This document shows positions 31,701 to 45,200 of a DNA stretch of 64,000 nt, one piece after another. How positions within the stretch are numbered: the stretch's first letter is position 1; each line of letters starts with the position of its first letter. Under the pieces are notes generated by a model. It saw only the letters and a program-made list of their open reading frames with translations. It ran no database searches and had not been told where the DNA came from. Location of the stretch: positions 1,426,001 through 1,490,000 of the forward strand of contig JANATG010000010.1 in NCBI GenBank assembly GCA_029449235.1. Direction: 5' to 3'. This DNA is from Linnemannia schmuckeri (lineage: Eukaryota > Mortierellomycota > Mortierellomycetes > Mortierellales > Mortierellaceae). The position numbers and the translations under genes were made by a program.

Positions 31701-34700
31701 AGAGTAGTCCTGACCGGGCCAGATGGTACCGCTCCCAGAGGGATGGTAATCCGAGAGCTGGTGAGTCCTACTGTCGTATCTTCCAAAGCACAGATCCAGT
31801 CCCCCGATAAACGCCAATCGGCAATCAATCACGCAGATTTTCTAGAACGCGAAGAATAGAGCAAAGTTAGGACGGATATAACGAGCAAATAATGCTCCGT
31901 CGAATCCAGTCTTGTCTATCACAGCTGTTACTCACCTCATGATGGGCCCAGAATTGAGTTGCAGTAACACTTATATGATCAGGGTGGCGTTGGACTATCG
32001 TTGATCAAATGCGAAAGAAAAAGTAATTAGTTTCCGACGCTTATTAGTTTCAGATCTACATCACTGATTGTGTTCCACTGCTGATTAGGGCGGAGACATA
32101 AGAAAGCACCAAGCTGATATTTACCTTGAATATTAGGATGAAGATCCTGGAGCCAAGTCTTGGTGTGGGCAGAGTCCATGGTCAGCGCAAGTGAAATCTC
32201 CTTGTAGACGACCACATAGATCTTAACTCCATCCTGTGCCTTCTTCTTGAGCAGTCTATCCAATCTGAACTCCTCGTTCTTCTCTGGTGGGCGACGAAGG
32301 TACTAGTATAGTAGGAAGTATTGATATACGAAGTGTTAGTAAAAGACTTAGTAATAGCGTAACAAAAACAGGGACGCAAAGTGACTTACCAATTCGGGTG
32401 AGAGCCACCAATCAGCAATATAAATCTCGCTCTTGGCAGCCAGGATGGCATCCGACACAGCATGGAAGTAATCTTTGCCGTCAACATAGTATCGAACCTT
32501 AGCATCCTCTCTCTCAGGTGCAAAACTTCCAAATCGATGCCCCTTGACCCAGGGACTGTGGTTCTGCATCTTTTGAAAGAATTCGTACCACTCAAGCATC
32601 TCGCGGCTCCGGTCGCCCTTGATCTCGATCTTGCGATGGCTGTTTCCGATCTCGATGTGGTGCTGGTTCAGACCGAGGACATGCTCCTTAGCGCGGACAT
32701 AAAAGTTTTGGTCGAAAATAAACACATCCGAGCATTCGTCCGAGCTGATCGAGGGACCAAAGGACAGGTAAGAGTCGCGCAAGATCGCCCAGGACTTGTC
32801 GTAATCGTTAAAGCCAAAATTGAGACCGCAAAACGTCCTCGAGGTGTCCAAGACCTTGGTTTCGACATAGCCTTCCTTGCCCTTCCATCCCATGTCCTTA
32901 GTCAGCGATAAGACCGAAATTTCGAGGAACTCGTACAGATCGTAAGCGACGGTGCCGTTCAATACTTGAAGGACCTGGAGGAAGTACGCTTGCAGAGCCT
33001 TGCGACGCGCGAGATTAGCCTCCCTTGTACCCGTCTCATTATCGTCATCAGCCATATGGAGACCAGCTCTGGCTATTGACAGTGCCCAGGAGACCTGCAA
33101 CCCAGAATAGATATAAAGAACGACAAAAGGTGAGAGTTGGCCATTGTGTTATGTCATCCAATTTCAACGGCTTATCGGTCGGAGTAGGTTCATCATTTTT
33201 TACCTGATTGGGAAACTTTGGCAAGCCGGGGTACCTCTTTGCACTGAGCTTGAGATGCAACTTGTAGAACTCATAAAGGGAGCGACGGATGACCCATTTG
33301 ATGTCGCCGTACTGTAGCTCGATGCGGAAAATTACCTGCCTACTAATGTTTGGGTTTATCTCCGAGTCAACAATGCCGAGCTATGATTGAGCGAGTTGAC
33401 AGGAACAATTGAGGAAAAAAAGGGGTCGTGTGAGAGGAACTCCTTGAGGTGTGAATGACATCAAGGAGACAAAAAAGAACAGGGTTGGCTAATTGAAGTT
33501 CTGCATAATTGAGTTGTCTGTCTGTGTGTGTATTATTTACCTTGAGGAGCTGGAAGAGAATAGGCGGCTAGCACACAAAAAGTGGAAAATAAAGAGATCA
33601 AGTGGTTAGTTGAATGAGCGCAAGTCGAGGAGGTGAACGAGGTGTTGGGCTCTTAGTTCATGTCAAAGAGACAATAAGAGCGAGGGAAAAATATGCACAC
33701 GACTTAAATCTGAAGAATGCATCGCTCGTTTGCAAGGGGATCGGCAGAAACATGCGAAGGAGAAGGATGTGCAAAAGAAAGAGGACGAAGGAAATGGTCG
33801 GGCGTCGTTCATGCAAAGAGAAAGGAGAAAAAGGTCCAGCTGACAGTATCGCACTAACGGCCCATTACTCTTTCGGTTCAACCCTTCTCCCTTTGCTTGG
33901 CCCTTGTTCCTCCAATGAAAAAAAAAGGACCTTGTCCCTCCGCACTTTTTTCCTTCTTCCCAGCACCTACATAGCACAGAATTTGGTTGCATATCAATGG
34001 AAGGGGAGGCGCTTTGTTTTAACTTACAGGGCGGCGACCTTTCTCGTCTGTCCTCAATAAGAATGCGGGGGCGGCTGCGCCTGTTACTCCAAGAGATTCA
34101 ACTGTAAAGTCGATGGTCTCGAGGTTGTTGGCACGAGATGCACTTGCGAATGCGCCAGCAGCATGATCGATCGTTGTCAGTTCCTTTGGGGGTACGACTA
34201 GACACACAATTGAACAACAATAACAAAAAGTATTAATAAGGAACAATGCACATTAAAAAGTCAGAAAGACAAGTTATATGAAGGAGGAAATGGAAGCAAT
34301 AATAAAGTTCATATAGTGAGTCTGGCGGGGTATGTTCTATTACCTTCGGCGTCTGGCTGAGTGGGAGCTGCGGTGTTGCTCTCAGACTCATCATCATGAT
34401 GATGACGGTGGAGGTGGAGATGTTTAGGCAAGAAGGTCGAGTACCAGTGCTCGCGCTGCTCCTCAGGTTGTTGTTGTTGTTTCTGATGTTCCTGGTCCTG
34501 TCCTCCGCCTGTTGCCTGGGGTATTTGATCGGCAGGGACAACAGCCTGGACAAAGGTGCCCTGTTTCTGTGCCTGACGCACTCGGTCGACGACACTGGCC
34601 AGACCCAGCGACTTTTGAGTTTGGCCAGGTTCCAGACTGGAGAGGGAGGTGTTATTCACATCACTATCATCCCCGCCATTGATAACTGGATCTTGTCGCG

Positions 34701-34848
34701 TTTCCTGTTGTTGTTCTTGGGGGTCCAGCTCTGCAAGGTTCTCGTTCCTGTTCTTGCGATGCTCAGCCAGAATAAGATTGGCGAGGTTCAGAGGGCGAGT
34801 GGAATCGGTCGAGGGAGTGCTCGAATGGTTGCTGGTTTTGCTACTCAT
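28732..34848 (-). CDS. PLD1: Phospholipase D (PLD1/Spo14 type)
   Basis: Twelve exons read on the minus strand: 34344-34848, 34028-34197, 33541-33567, 33204-33380, 32390-33094, 32125-32302, 31936-31994, 31673-31841, 31207-31569, 29850-31094, 29642-29742 and 28732-29535. The joined frame is 1500 residues without a break. It hydrolyses phosphatidylcholine to phosphatidic acid. Order of parts: a disordered N-terminus (1-190), a PX-like segment near 240-300 (IELQYGDIKWVIRRSLYEFY), a PH-like region, catalytic motif 1 near 605 (HHEKICVID, then GGLDLCFGRYD), and catalytic motif 2 near 1185 (HSKLMIVDD, then IGSANINDRSQVGYRDSE). Both HxKxxxxD motifs are intact. About 240 Gln-rich residues are inserted before motif 2. 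Exon 3 is a 27-base microexon. The delta-5 desaturase is the next gene upstream. Confidence 0.95.
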
Positions 34849-36203
34849 GCCTCGTTCGTTTTGCCCTGCCTTTTTTTTTTCTTTCTTTTTGTTTGTTCTA
34901 CGTAGTAGAAGGAGGGGGAGAGGGTATCGCAAATATGAAAAAGGGTATAAAGCAGATGCGAGGATGAAGGGAGCCTGGTGATGGATGGATGAAATGCAAT
35001 TATGATCTGAAGAAAAGAAAGAGAAGAAGAGAAAAGAAAAAAGAAAAGCCTAAGAAACGCTCAGCGAAGCGTATTTAAAAATAAAAGGGGATGCTTTTTG
35101 AGAGCAAGGGTACGTCTTCGTTAAATACAATGGGCTTGGATCATAGTGGTACCCTCCTTCACTCTGTCAGTTCGGTTGTCTCCGCCCAGGACAGAAACGG
35201 AGAAAGATTCCTCCACGACACAGACGTTCACTTCTTCGTCCTTTTAACCCGCACTCGCCCATTTTCAGTTGTAAGCAACTTTAAAGCACTCATGTAAACA
35301 GTGAGTTTTTCATCACCCCACCTCATGCTCCGCATTTTGGATACATACTCTCTCATTGTCGTCATAGTACTGTCCGTTCTGTTCCTGGACACGGCCTTGC
35401 AGAAGTGATCCAAATACAGACATATAAAGGAAGACATCCACTCTCAAATTGAGCGCATCCGACGTACCCTCATTCCTCCTCTACTCACCACCACTCGACC
35501 AACAGCCTACTCATGGTTTATAAAATGAACCAATGCAAAGGTAGTAATAATGGTGGTACGGAACAAAGTTTTCTGTCGTCTGTTCCTTTGCTTCATTTTT
35601 TGTTGTCAGATGGACAACTTGTCCCCCATGTAGACGTAGAGGTACAAGCTCAACCTTCTCTGCTTACCCCATTGCCTGCTCTCCCCGGAACAGAGTTTTT
35701 GCCTTTTGTTTTCAAGTACACATTCCTTCGTGCTCTCTTCTGCTCACTCAACAACGCGGGTAATTACTGTCCAGCTGGTGGTTTTTGACAGATAATGATT
35801 GGCGTATACAAAAAAAAAAAAAAAAAAAAAAAAAACGAATATTGATCGGCAACGAAACGTGGCTTTCGTCCTCAGTGCCTATTCTACCTTTGCAACAACA
35901 TTGATCCGGATGAGTGAGCGTGCAAGCATACCCAAGAAAACCCAAAGCGAATCATGTCCCCTGGCGTAGACTCACTCTGATTGCCTTGTTTTCCAACAGC
36001 ACATAAAACAATTTTACTATTTGCCCTTTCCTTAACAATCATATCTAAAGTAACAAGTCCAATGGACCTCTATTGACCATTCTGGGAATAGCAAATGCTC
36101 GTTGTTGTATGGCGATGACGCCGATAATGCTTAATGAATTGTTCCATTTTTCCTGCAAATCCATGATCCATGCATGCTCATCCTCTTCCTGGAGAAAGAA
36201 CAC
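34849..36203. other. Intergenic: PLD promoter and 3' side of desaturase gene
   Basis: No gene found. A 26-base A run lies at 35810-35835. Short frames near 35513-35788 and 36073-36306 show no known domain; the latter overlaps the last desaturase exon on the other strand. Confidence 0.55.
35810..35835 (+). repeat. Poly(A) tract, 26 bases
   Basis: Uninterrupted A run in the spacer between the PLD and desaturase genes. Confidence 0.9.
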
Positions 36204-38814
36204 TTATTCCTCCTTGGGGCGAAGTCCGAGGACGCGCATGTGCTCCAAGTGTGATGAGAATGCCTGCCAGAAGGTATCCTATAATTTCACACATAGTCAG
36301 TCATAAAGTGAGAAAGGCAAGTCAGTTCTTTCATTGTTTACAACAATCAATTCCTTATCATAATTCATATCTCTGTATGCAAGTGCGCTGGCTGTTACTT
36401 TGACGAGGTAGGGAACCTTGTATTCAGTACAAGCGTCGCGAATGATAGACAAGATCTCGGGGTAGTAGTGCTGCGACACGTTAGGGAACAGATGGTGCAC
36501 AGCCTGATAGTTCAAGCTTCCGGTGATGCTGGTCCAGATGTACGAGTCGTGAGCGTAATCCTGAGTAGTCTCTACCTGCATGGCAGCCCAGTCCTTCTGG
36601 ATGATTCCGTTCTCATCGGGCAAGGGCCACTCAACCTCCTCGACAACATGGTTGGCCTGAAAGGTCAATGCAAGCCAATAGGAAGAAATCATGTCGGCGA
36701 TAGTGAAAAGGATCAGAACCTTCTTGAGAGGGAGGACCTGAAGAGGTACGTAGATGCGGTACCAGAAAAAGAAGATTTTGCCTCCCCAGAACATGACGGT
36801 GTGCCAGAGCGAGATGGGATTGACACGGATAGCATCGTTGGTCCCGACAAAGTAGAGAATGTTGACATCCTGAATACGGACTTTGAAGGCCAGCAATCCG
36901 TACAGGAAGGGAACAAACATGTGCTGGTTGATATGGTTCCAGAACCACTTTTGGTTGGGCTTGATGCGACGGACATCGCGCTCCGCGGTCGAAACATCAG
37001 GGTCGGCTCCTGCAATGTTGGTGTAAGGGTGATGTCCAAGCATGTGCTGGTACATCCAGACCAAGTACGAAGCGCCGTTGAAAAAGTCGTGAGTCGCTCC
37101 CAAAATCTTCCACACAGTGGGGTTGTGAGTCGCTAGAAAAGTAAATTAAGACATGTTAGCAAACGACTGCGTTGAGATGGTTGTTGATACGTCCAGAAAG
37201 GTATTGTCAACCGAATGAAATTGAACCGCGCTTAAAGACGTATGAACATACTGGAGAAGTGAGATGCATCGTGGAGAGGGTTAAGTCCGACCTGGGCACA
37301 AGCAAATCCCATGATGACAGCAAAGATCACCTGGAGCCATGTGCGCTCAACGACAAAGGGAACAAAGAACTGTGCGTAGTAGGAGAGAAGCAGCGACGCA
37401 AAGATGAGGAAGTAACGCCCCCAGATCTCGGGTCTGTTCTATTCTCAGAAGAAACAGAGAAAAATATTGTAGGTGCGTGTTGTATTAGTATCACCGTCTC
37501 ATTCATGTTCCTTGCCCACTCATCCCTTAAACGCGTGCTATAAACCCCTTTGGTTTACCTTGGGATCCTTGCCAGTGTCCTTGAAGTAGCCCTCAACTCT
37601 GGACTTGACGTTCTTGTGAAAACCACTGGGCTCAGGGAAGATTGGTAACTCGTTGGAGACCAGCTTGCCAACGTAGTACTTCCTATTGGGCGTTGTTAGA
37701 GAACGTGACCTCTGTTAGCCAACCGTGCACACTATCCTGAACCACACATAGTGTTTCTTCTTGTCCATGCGGTCAAAGTAAAGCAACAAAAGTCGCAAGT
37801 TTTTGTAGTTGTAGTTGTTCCCGTACTTCATGATAGCATCCCCGGTGCCAAACGCGTGGTACATGTCAAACACCTGTAAAGTGAATAAAGACAAAAAAAA
37901 ACAAAAAGTTGCGGTATGGAACAAAGGGGTAGCGGGAGAAAGAGGAGTTAGCTTGGTTTTTTGTGTGCATGAGAGGTGAAACCTTCTGATTGGATTTCCT
38001 ATGAGATTGTTGCTCGCGCACGCAATTGCATGATCGGGACCAAGCATGAAAACACGACGCAACAAATAAACAACAGACCCACAGACGATATCACTCATAA
38101 ACAATCCCATCTGATACGTACTGGGGTAACGTCTCTGCCTGCTCCAAGCAAGAGCGTGTCCACGCCACCAGGATGGCGGTTCAAGAACTTGGTAACATCG
38201 TAGACCTGAAGTGTTACAGAGTAGAAGGGAGACATGGGTTAAAAACCAGACTTGAAGAGGGTGTGTGTGCGTTGTACGGTGGGACTCTAAATGACACAAA
38301 AGTGTGTCCATTTGCGCATGAGAGCCGCTTTTTTGTAGAGCGTGGAAGCAGGCCACTTTTTGGTGTCTGCAAATGGACGAAAACGCAAACCACCAAAGTC
38401 CGATACCGCCGGTATTTTTTATTTGTACGAAGGAAATGGAGAGGCGAGTATCGGTCGAAAAAGGTCCGGATCTGGCGATAAATGGGGGAGGAATTCTGAG
38501 AACGACCGAGGAATCCAATTGACTACTTACGTTGCCGCGAACAGCGACATAGAGGTCTCCCGCAATGTTGTGTTTTGCCAGTTCCTCCCTAATGGAATTG
38601 GTGAATGATACGATGAATACAATGGTTGCAAGAAGAGCAGAAGAACCGTGGTCAATCAAAAGTGCGCAATTTTTTTTCAAGTGTTTCTTTCAGGCACCAG
38701 CAAGGGTTAACTATCCGTGCGAGTGAACTTTCTTCCCCTTTTTCGTTGTTGTCGATGAGACGAAGGGCTAGAAAAAAGTATTTATTACCAGGTGAATTCC
38801 TTTTCCGCGCCCAT
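36204..38814 (-). CDS. Delta-5 fatty acid desaturase (cytochrome b5 fusion)
   Basis: Eight minus-strand exons: 38789-38814, 38531-38588, 38122-38205, 37827-37873, 37559-37682, 37252-37438, 36399-37132 and 36204-36278. They join to 444 residues, near the 446 of the M. alpina enzyme, which it follows almost residue for residue. The N-terminal cytochrome b5 domain has the heme-binding HPGG (KFLNRHPGGVDTL). Three histidine boxes follow: HDASH, HMLGHH and QAVHH; the Gln in the third marks front-end desaturases. It is an ER membrane enzyme that converts dihomo-gamma-linolenate to arachidonate with electrons from its own b5 domain. The first exon is only 26 bases (MGAEKEFT plus two bases of a Trp codon). 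The last exon encodes DTFWQAFSSHLEHMRVLGLR and the end. It shares its upstream region with NDUFS5. Confidence 0.97.
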
Positions 38815-39467
38815 GGTGCTGTTTGTCTTTTTTGTGGATGGGATGATGAGGGGCGTGGGTGGTTTTTTTTTGAACTGATTCGGAAGGAAGAGAGTTGAGG
38901 AGAGAAAGGGACCGAAACCGTATCGTCTTTAAAAAAGATTGCTCAGCAGAGATAAACGGGCAGGGCAGGGCAAGGTAACGCTTGTCTTTGCTCTTTCCCC
39001 AACGATAGTACTGGTTGCACGTGATCTTATCAGGCGCCACTAACTTCAACCGATGAAAATAATTCAGGGGCATCAAGGTGGAGATATCCGACCTGGCACA
39101 TCAGTAGCCAGAGTTGATCAAATACTAATTGGCTGATCACTTGTGGTAGGAATAATTGAGAGCTGGTGCTGCTAAGAAATGAGCCGACATCATCAGCCAG
39201 GAACAAATAGCAAGATATTTCATGAGCTGCTGCTCGCGCTTCGTTGACATTAATCTGTGCGAACATAAAGTAGAATGCAGTTGTCTTAGAGTACGACTAA
39301 TGATGCCAATCCAAGAAAAAAACGTTGAGGAGGCAAGAGTAAGCCGTCGAAGGTATCAAAAACATTCTCGGAAGTAACTAGACATACTGTATCAATGCAG
39401 ATTTGATAGCCAACGCGACACTTTGAACACTCTTCAAAAATGAAGTCAAATAGATTCGGAAATTTCG

Positions 39468-39495
<28 letters not shown>
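39468..39495 (+). repeat. Poly(A) tract, 28 bases
   Basis: Uninterrupted A run in the divergent promoter, 114-141 bases before the NDUFS5 start. It could act as a nucleosome-depleting element. Confidence 0.9.
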
Positions 39496-39498
<3 letters not shown>

Positions 39499-39545
39499 TG
39501 ACGTCACTCCGTCTTTGGGCGGAGAGGCACCTTGATCTTTAAATA

Positions 39546-39557
39546 TTCCGGCCGGAA
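39546..39557. promoter_or_regulatory. 12-bp palindrome TTCCGGCCGGAA
   Basis: A perfect palindrome that ends 52 bases before the NDUFS5 ATG, in otherwise A/T-rich sequence. It looks like a dimer-binding site; the factor is unknown. Confidence 0.4.
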
Positions 39558-39608
39558 ATTGGTTTCCTACCTTACAACACCCCTCACTCCACTCTACACT
39601 TATACACA

Positions 39609-40479
39609 ATGGCCTCCGGTTTCGGTTACAGCGGCGGTAAGGACAACCGACTTTGCTGCTGCATGGCTCCAGGGAGCAGATGCGCTTCATCGGATCGGAT
39701 ACTATAGCAATAGAACGATAACACGGAAACGAGCGAAAAAGGATGATCACAATGGGACCCCGCCTGATCCGCCTACTCACTCTAGCTGTCTTATTCTCTC
39801 TTCTTCATCACGCTTGGAAACCACGGGCTGCTCGGCGACTTGCTTGGACTCCGGATCTCACCACCCTTTGCGCTTTTGCAATGCCCCTCCTTCAAACCTC
39901 GTCAACCTGTTCGGACACGACACGAATCACGGACGACCTCTGATAAACCACCAAATGCCCGATTGACATCACACACACTTCGGAAACGACTCTTATGTTC
40001 GGATTTGATCTTTTTGGCATTTCCATCAAAACCACAGGACGCAGCAGATGCCACCCTTTCTGGCAAGAGTTCCACAAGTGCTACGCTCTTGCTGACAAGC
40101 CTGAGGAATGCGTTCTCCAGCGCGACGACTACCTCGAGTGCCTTCACCACAGCAAAGAGGTAGGCTATCAGCATCTTTAGAAGGATCAATTGCACAATAC
40201 CCTGGATTAATCGCCTCAATTCATATTCGGACGTATCGCGCATTCTTCATTGATTAATATCTCCACTCTGACTGAATGGTGCTAACAATTGGCCCCCCTG
40301 CATTGGATATTTTAAACGTGTAGATCCTCCGCACAAAGACCATTCAGGATGAGGCACACAAGCAGAAGGAGAAGCGCGCCAAGGAGGCCGCTGCCTCGAA
40401 GAAGAAGGCCGACTCTGCCGCTGCCAGCAACGTGCCAAGGCTGAAGGTTGTCGAGGAAAAGGCAAAGGCGACCGCATAA
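39609..40479 (+). CDS. NDUFS5: Complex I subunit NDUFS5-like (twin CX9C protein)
   Basis: Exons 39609-39636, 40038-40159 and 40324-40479 give 101 residues, the family's usual size. The protein starts MASGFGYSGGRSRC. It carries Cys at 14 and 24 (CHPFWQEFHKC) and at 34 and 44 (CVLQRDDYLEC), the twin CX9C pattern of small proteins oxidised by Mia40 in the mitochondrial intermembrane space. The LECLHHSKE continuation fits NDUFS5, an accessory subunit of NADH:ubiquinone oxidoreductase. The C-terminus is Lys/Ala-rich. The first intron (401 bases) is long for this window, and the first exon holds only nine whole codons. Another twin CX9C family is less likely. Confidence 0.88.
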
Positions 40480-42280
40480 GGACTTTTCCGTATCATCAAC
40501 AATCACAAGAACAGCACTTTATGAGAATAGAAATCGGATCGGACTACACGATGAAGCCAGCCAACAGATACTCGATCAGTAGCACATACACCGTACGATG
40601 GAGGAAAAACAACACTATACACATTTGTTTTCGACCAGTAATCTGAAGAACGACCTTTTTTTGACAGGAACATATCCAGACAGAACGAAAATAAAAATAA
40701 CAAAAAATTACATAACGTCCTTTTTGAAGGACGTCGCTTTATTCAAACATGAGGATGGTGTGTCTGGTGGCTTACATGGCTATGAAATGTGAATGAGCGG
40801 ACATAGGAAAGAATGCGCCGTCCTTTAAAGAGCTGCATGTTTGATATTGGAACATAAGGTCATTTTTGAGATATCCCGCGTCTAGGAACAACGAACATGT
40901 ACAGCCGAAATTCCAAGATGCTCTGGATCCGAAAATAATGAATTTCGTTCTTACTCTGTTGAATGAGAGAATGCACATGCAGCTCGAGTAACGGTTGGTA
41001 TGTTGTTGTGACCGATACTTACAAATATATATCTACCCTTACCTCCTCTTTGCTCGTCCCACGCATATCCTGCCATTGCCCTATGTTTACAAACCTGTTC
41101 AATTGGCCGCGATCCATAAAAATTTCTATGATTTCGATACAGAAAAGAACTACACAAAACCGTTAAGGCGAATGGGTGATGGGTGATGCTATCCTCACGG
41201 CACATACCTTCTTTTCTACCTCGCCGGGAACTGGAGTGAAGAGTATGTATGTCCCTTTCATTCTGGACACAGTATTCACTTCTTAAGCACTTTCAAAAGT
41301 ATGGTCCGTTGACTTGTGTTATTTCGCACGAGGTCAAGGTTCCATGAACATGCAAGAGTTCGATGGTGATGGAATAAAAGAAGAAAAGTAGAGAAAGAAA
41401 AAACGAGGGACCCATCAAGATGGAGCAAAGATGATGATTACTTTTCTTCGGCCGAAAAGAAGGTTACCGTCATTTGCCGTTTAGTTTGTTTGTTCGTGTG
41501 TTTGTTGTCATACATGTGTTTTTATGCGTTCATCATGGCAGTGTCTGTCTGTATAATGGCGATTCCAATTTGTCGCTGAAAATTTTCTCCTCTTTTTGTG
41601 TCTGAATAGCACCTGCTTTCGACCTTGTGTTCTTTCCTGTCGACGATCCTTGCCATCTCAACCAGTCCAGCAATTTTTTATTATTATTATCGCCAACCGC
41701 ACTAATGACATTGCAACCACGGCCCCATTCTCACTTTTTTCCCCTTCCTTCTTTCCTCTTTCTCCATCACTCTCCCATTCCATCTTCTCGCTCCCTCTTT
41801 GCCTTTGCACACACCCCTTCTATTTTCTTTCACGCCCCATTATCAGGATTAACGTTCTGAATATCCAGCCCTCACGAACGTTCCAACCGTTTTGAAAACC
41901 GTCATATTCCCACACCCGCGCGTTTCCTCTCACTCGTTCTCTTTCTCACTTTTTCTTTCTCTCTCTCCTCTTTTCCAGCCTTTCCCACTTGCCGGCACAG
42001 CGAGAACAAAATAACATATCAAGGGCGCCGGACTGGATATCCTCTCAACATCATCGCTGAGTACTATCTGTATTTTCTGGCTTCCCCCTATTTTATTCGT
42101 TTACCTGCATATACATCATTAACTTCTTGCCTCACATACTCCTCCAGCCCTTATTCAACCTTGCTGTGCTTACAACTATTCACCTTCCCCTACTGCCCAT
42201 ATAACCACACCCACCCTTTTCTCCCGACTGATAATCGACACCTAAAACACACCCTCTCCGGGTACGAAAAGAGCAGGATC
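40480..42280. other. Intergenic (1.8 kb) before the LRR gene
   Basis: No supported gene. The last 700 bases are pyrimidine-rich and are read as promoter and leader of the LRR gene. Short frames near 40963-41205 are overlapping and featureless. Confidence 0.55.
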
Positions 42281-45200
42281 ATGGGAAACGTCTACTCAAT
42301 CACCCTCTGCGACCGAGATCTCCACCATGTCCCCGACGATATTTACAAGCACCACAAACATGTCGCCAAACTGTTTCTACGTCGCAATAACATCCAAGAG
42401 ATCCCACCAGAGATCAAAGTCTTGACTAGTTTAGTTGAGCTCAGTCTTAGGGATAACCTCTTAACCACCGTTCCCCCCGAGGTAAGTTCCCACATGACGG
42501 TTTGTTGACGACTTGAAGTTTTCGGAGAGTCAACTGAACAATGCACGGACGTGAGCATTTTGTGAATGTAAAGTTGTGTGGTCGTACAAAGAAGACATGC
42601 AATATATATTGGTTTATTCATACGGGTTTAAAACTGACGATTATTCTTCGTTTACAACCCTGCATGTGGCAAGGGTAATGCGCCCTCTTCCAGAGAATCG
42701 TAACGGAAGAAGAGGAAGAAAAAAAGAAGACGTGTCGCGTAGTGAGCAATAACAGAAAAGAACAAATGGATGATAATGTGACGATGTCAGAGCCGGTCAA
42801 GAATGAAATTGTCCAGCCTGGAGAGAAAAATATTTCCCGACAACTGACTGAACTGACACAATGACACACATTCCACCTTGGCCCTACCTTTCTGTTTTCG
42901 CTTGTTACATTAGATCACAAACTTGCGTCTTCTCCAGAAACTGTCGCTTGCAAACAACCGGCTGCAGGAACCGCCAGAGCCTATCGCGGCATTCTCGCAA
43001 CTCACTTGGCTGTCCCTTGCTAGTAACACGTAAGAACGAAGAATGATTTTACTGGAGATCCGTAAAAAGACCACATTTCTACAACCACAAAAAACATGAG
43101 AGAAAGGGATATCGACAGCAGCAGTTGGATGAACATTTAGTCATCACCATCTTGCTCTTCTTGTGGTTGTTGTCAGGGTTAGGAATTTGAGCAACAAAGA
43201 AAAGAACATGTTGTCTGACCTTTTTCTTTGTTGCATCATGGACCTTTTTTGATCCCTTCCTGTTAGGTTGACGACGCTACCAGACTCGTTTGCGCAACTT
43301 CAAAAGCTCACCTCCTTGGATCTGCAACGGAATCGGTTCGTCACTATCCCGGACTGTATCTTTGCAATGAGGTCGCTCACCGTCCTGCTACTCCAAAAAA
43401 ACCGCATCACCACCATATCCCCCAAGATCGGCTACTGCACCCAGCTGGTTTCACTCAACCTATCATACAACCGGATTCAGTACCTGCCCGTCGAGATGAA
43501 GGAGTGTCGGAACCTGCAACATCTTTTACTCAGTGTCAACTCTATCCAGGCGTTACCCTCGGTGCTGTGTGAATCCTGGATCAACCTTCTAAATTTAGAC
43601 CTACACACCAACGACCTCAAAAGACTGCCCGCTCAACTAGGCAGTCTCAAGTCTCTCCGGCGCCTCAATGTTGCCATCAACAAGATTGAAGAGGTACCGC
43701 CGTCGATCGGACAGCTGCAGCTCTTGGAATGGCTTAACCTGAACGACAACAGGCTGGTCACTCTACCCTCGACAATGGACCAGATGCAGAAACTGGTCAA
43801 GATGGGCATTGTACAAAACAAGCTACGGACACTCCCGGAAGCATTGGCACGGTTAAATGTACTCTACAAACTGGATTGCAGGAGAAACGAGATTGAATAC
43901 CTTCCGAGCGCGTTCAAGGATATGCAAGGGATCTACAGTTTACTGCTCGAGGAGAACCCTTTGAGTTATCGGTACGGTGTCTCCAACTACTCTCGCCAGC
44001 CCCCGACTTTGCTTGAGCTCGCTGCCAGAACCGTCTTGGACAAATATAACCCACAGGATGCCGACTCGTCGACTGCTTCCTCATACAGTGCAACTTCATC
44101 GCCAGAGTCCTCATCTTTGACTTCGCCTTCCTTCACCTCCAATGGCGCTATGACAGACCACACCGGCATTGGGATCTCCAATTTAATTCCAACGATGGCG
44201 GATCTGGGCCTGACCAAGGCCTCGACTCTTCCTCCTCCAGCAGGATCGCACTCTCCTGCAATCCAACAAAAGAACCGCTACAACTTTTTCAGCCGTGCAT
44301 GCGCCACTGTCCATCCACTCCAGTCGTCAAAACTCTCGCGTGCCGCAACTGTCTCAACTTATTATTCCAATGACTCTTCGTCCTCCTCTTCCTCCTCGAC
44401 ATCACCTTCTTCAACATCTTTGGTATCCTCTCTCACCAGCTCGTCGCTGACTCCAGGATCACTCTCAGTTGAAAACAACAATACCAGCAGCAACGAGCGT
44501 CCGAGGAGACACAAGTCCTCGCCTCGCGGTCTCAAGCCTCCTTCTATTTTCAGCAGGTCTCGCAGCCACAACGAAAAAACTCGCATCCAGGGTCTTTCTC
44601 AGCCAAATTCCGTTGCTGGCTCGCCTGTAACATTTACTGTGGCTCCCAACGGTCGTCGGACAAGTACTCTTACCAAAATTGAACGGCTCCTTGACCCAGA
44701 AGTGTCGCTCCTCCCGTTACCACTGATCGATCTTCTCTCGCTGCCAACAACTTCATGCGACTACTGCAATAGACGCATGTGCACCTCTGGATGGGTCGAC
44801 TTTTTGGAGCCCGCCAAACTTGGCAATTCTCGCATGATAATACCGGTCCGCCATCGGATGTGTTCACTACAATGTGTCCGTCGTCAACACCGGGACAGCT
44901 TTGGAGGCGAGTTGACAGATCTGTTTGAATCGACGGATTTCCACATAGGGCCCAATGGCGAGATGATTGGATCGAGACCGATTGTGCCGGGCGAGTTGGA
45001 CGAGTACTTGATTGAGGCTGTTCAGGAGGCTGCTGAGGCTGCAGGAATATCGATCGCACACTTGTTGGAACAGCACCAAGCACAGCAGCAGGCATTGGCA
45101 CAAACACAGCAGCAAGGCGAAAGTCAGGGCGCAGTTGTAGAAGCACAGAGCACGCAGGACCAGTCTATCAGCGGCATGCTACCTCCTTTACCCGGAGCCA

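Larger units (their letters stand above)
38815..39608. promoter_or_regulatory. Divergent promoter between delta-5 desaturase and NDUFS5
   Basis: 794 bases separate the two start codons on opposite strands, and no gene lies between. Contents include a 28-base A run at 39468-39495 and a 12-base palindrome close to the NDUFS5 start. Confidence 0.6.

Noticed and set aside
36468..37136. Plus-strand frame of 222 codons
   Set aside because: It is antisense to the well-supported desaturase exon.
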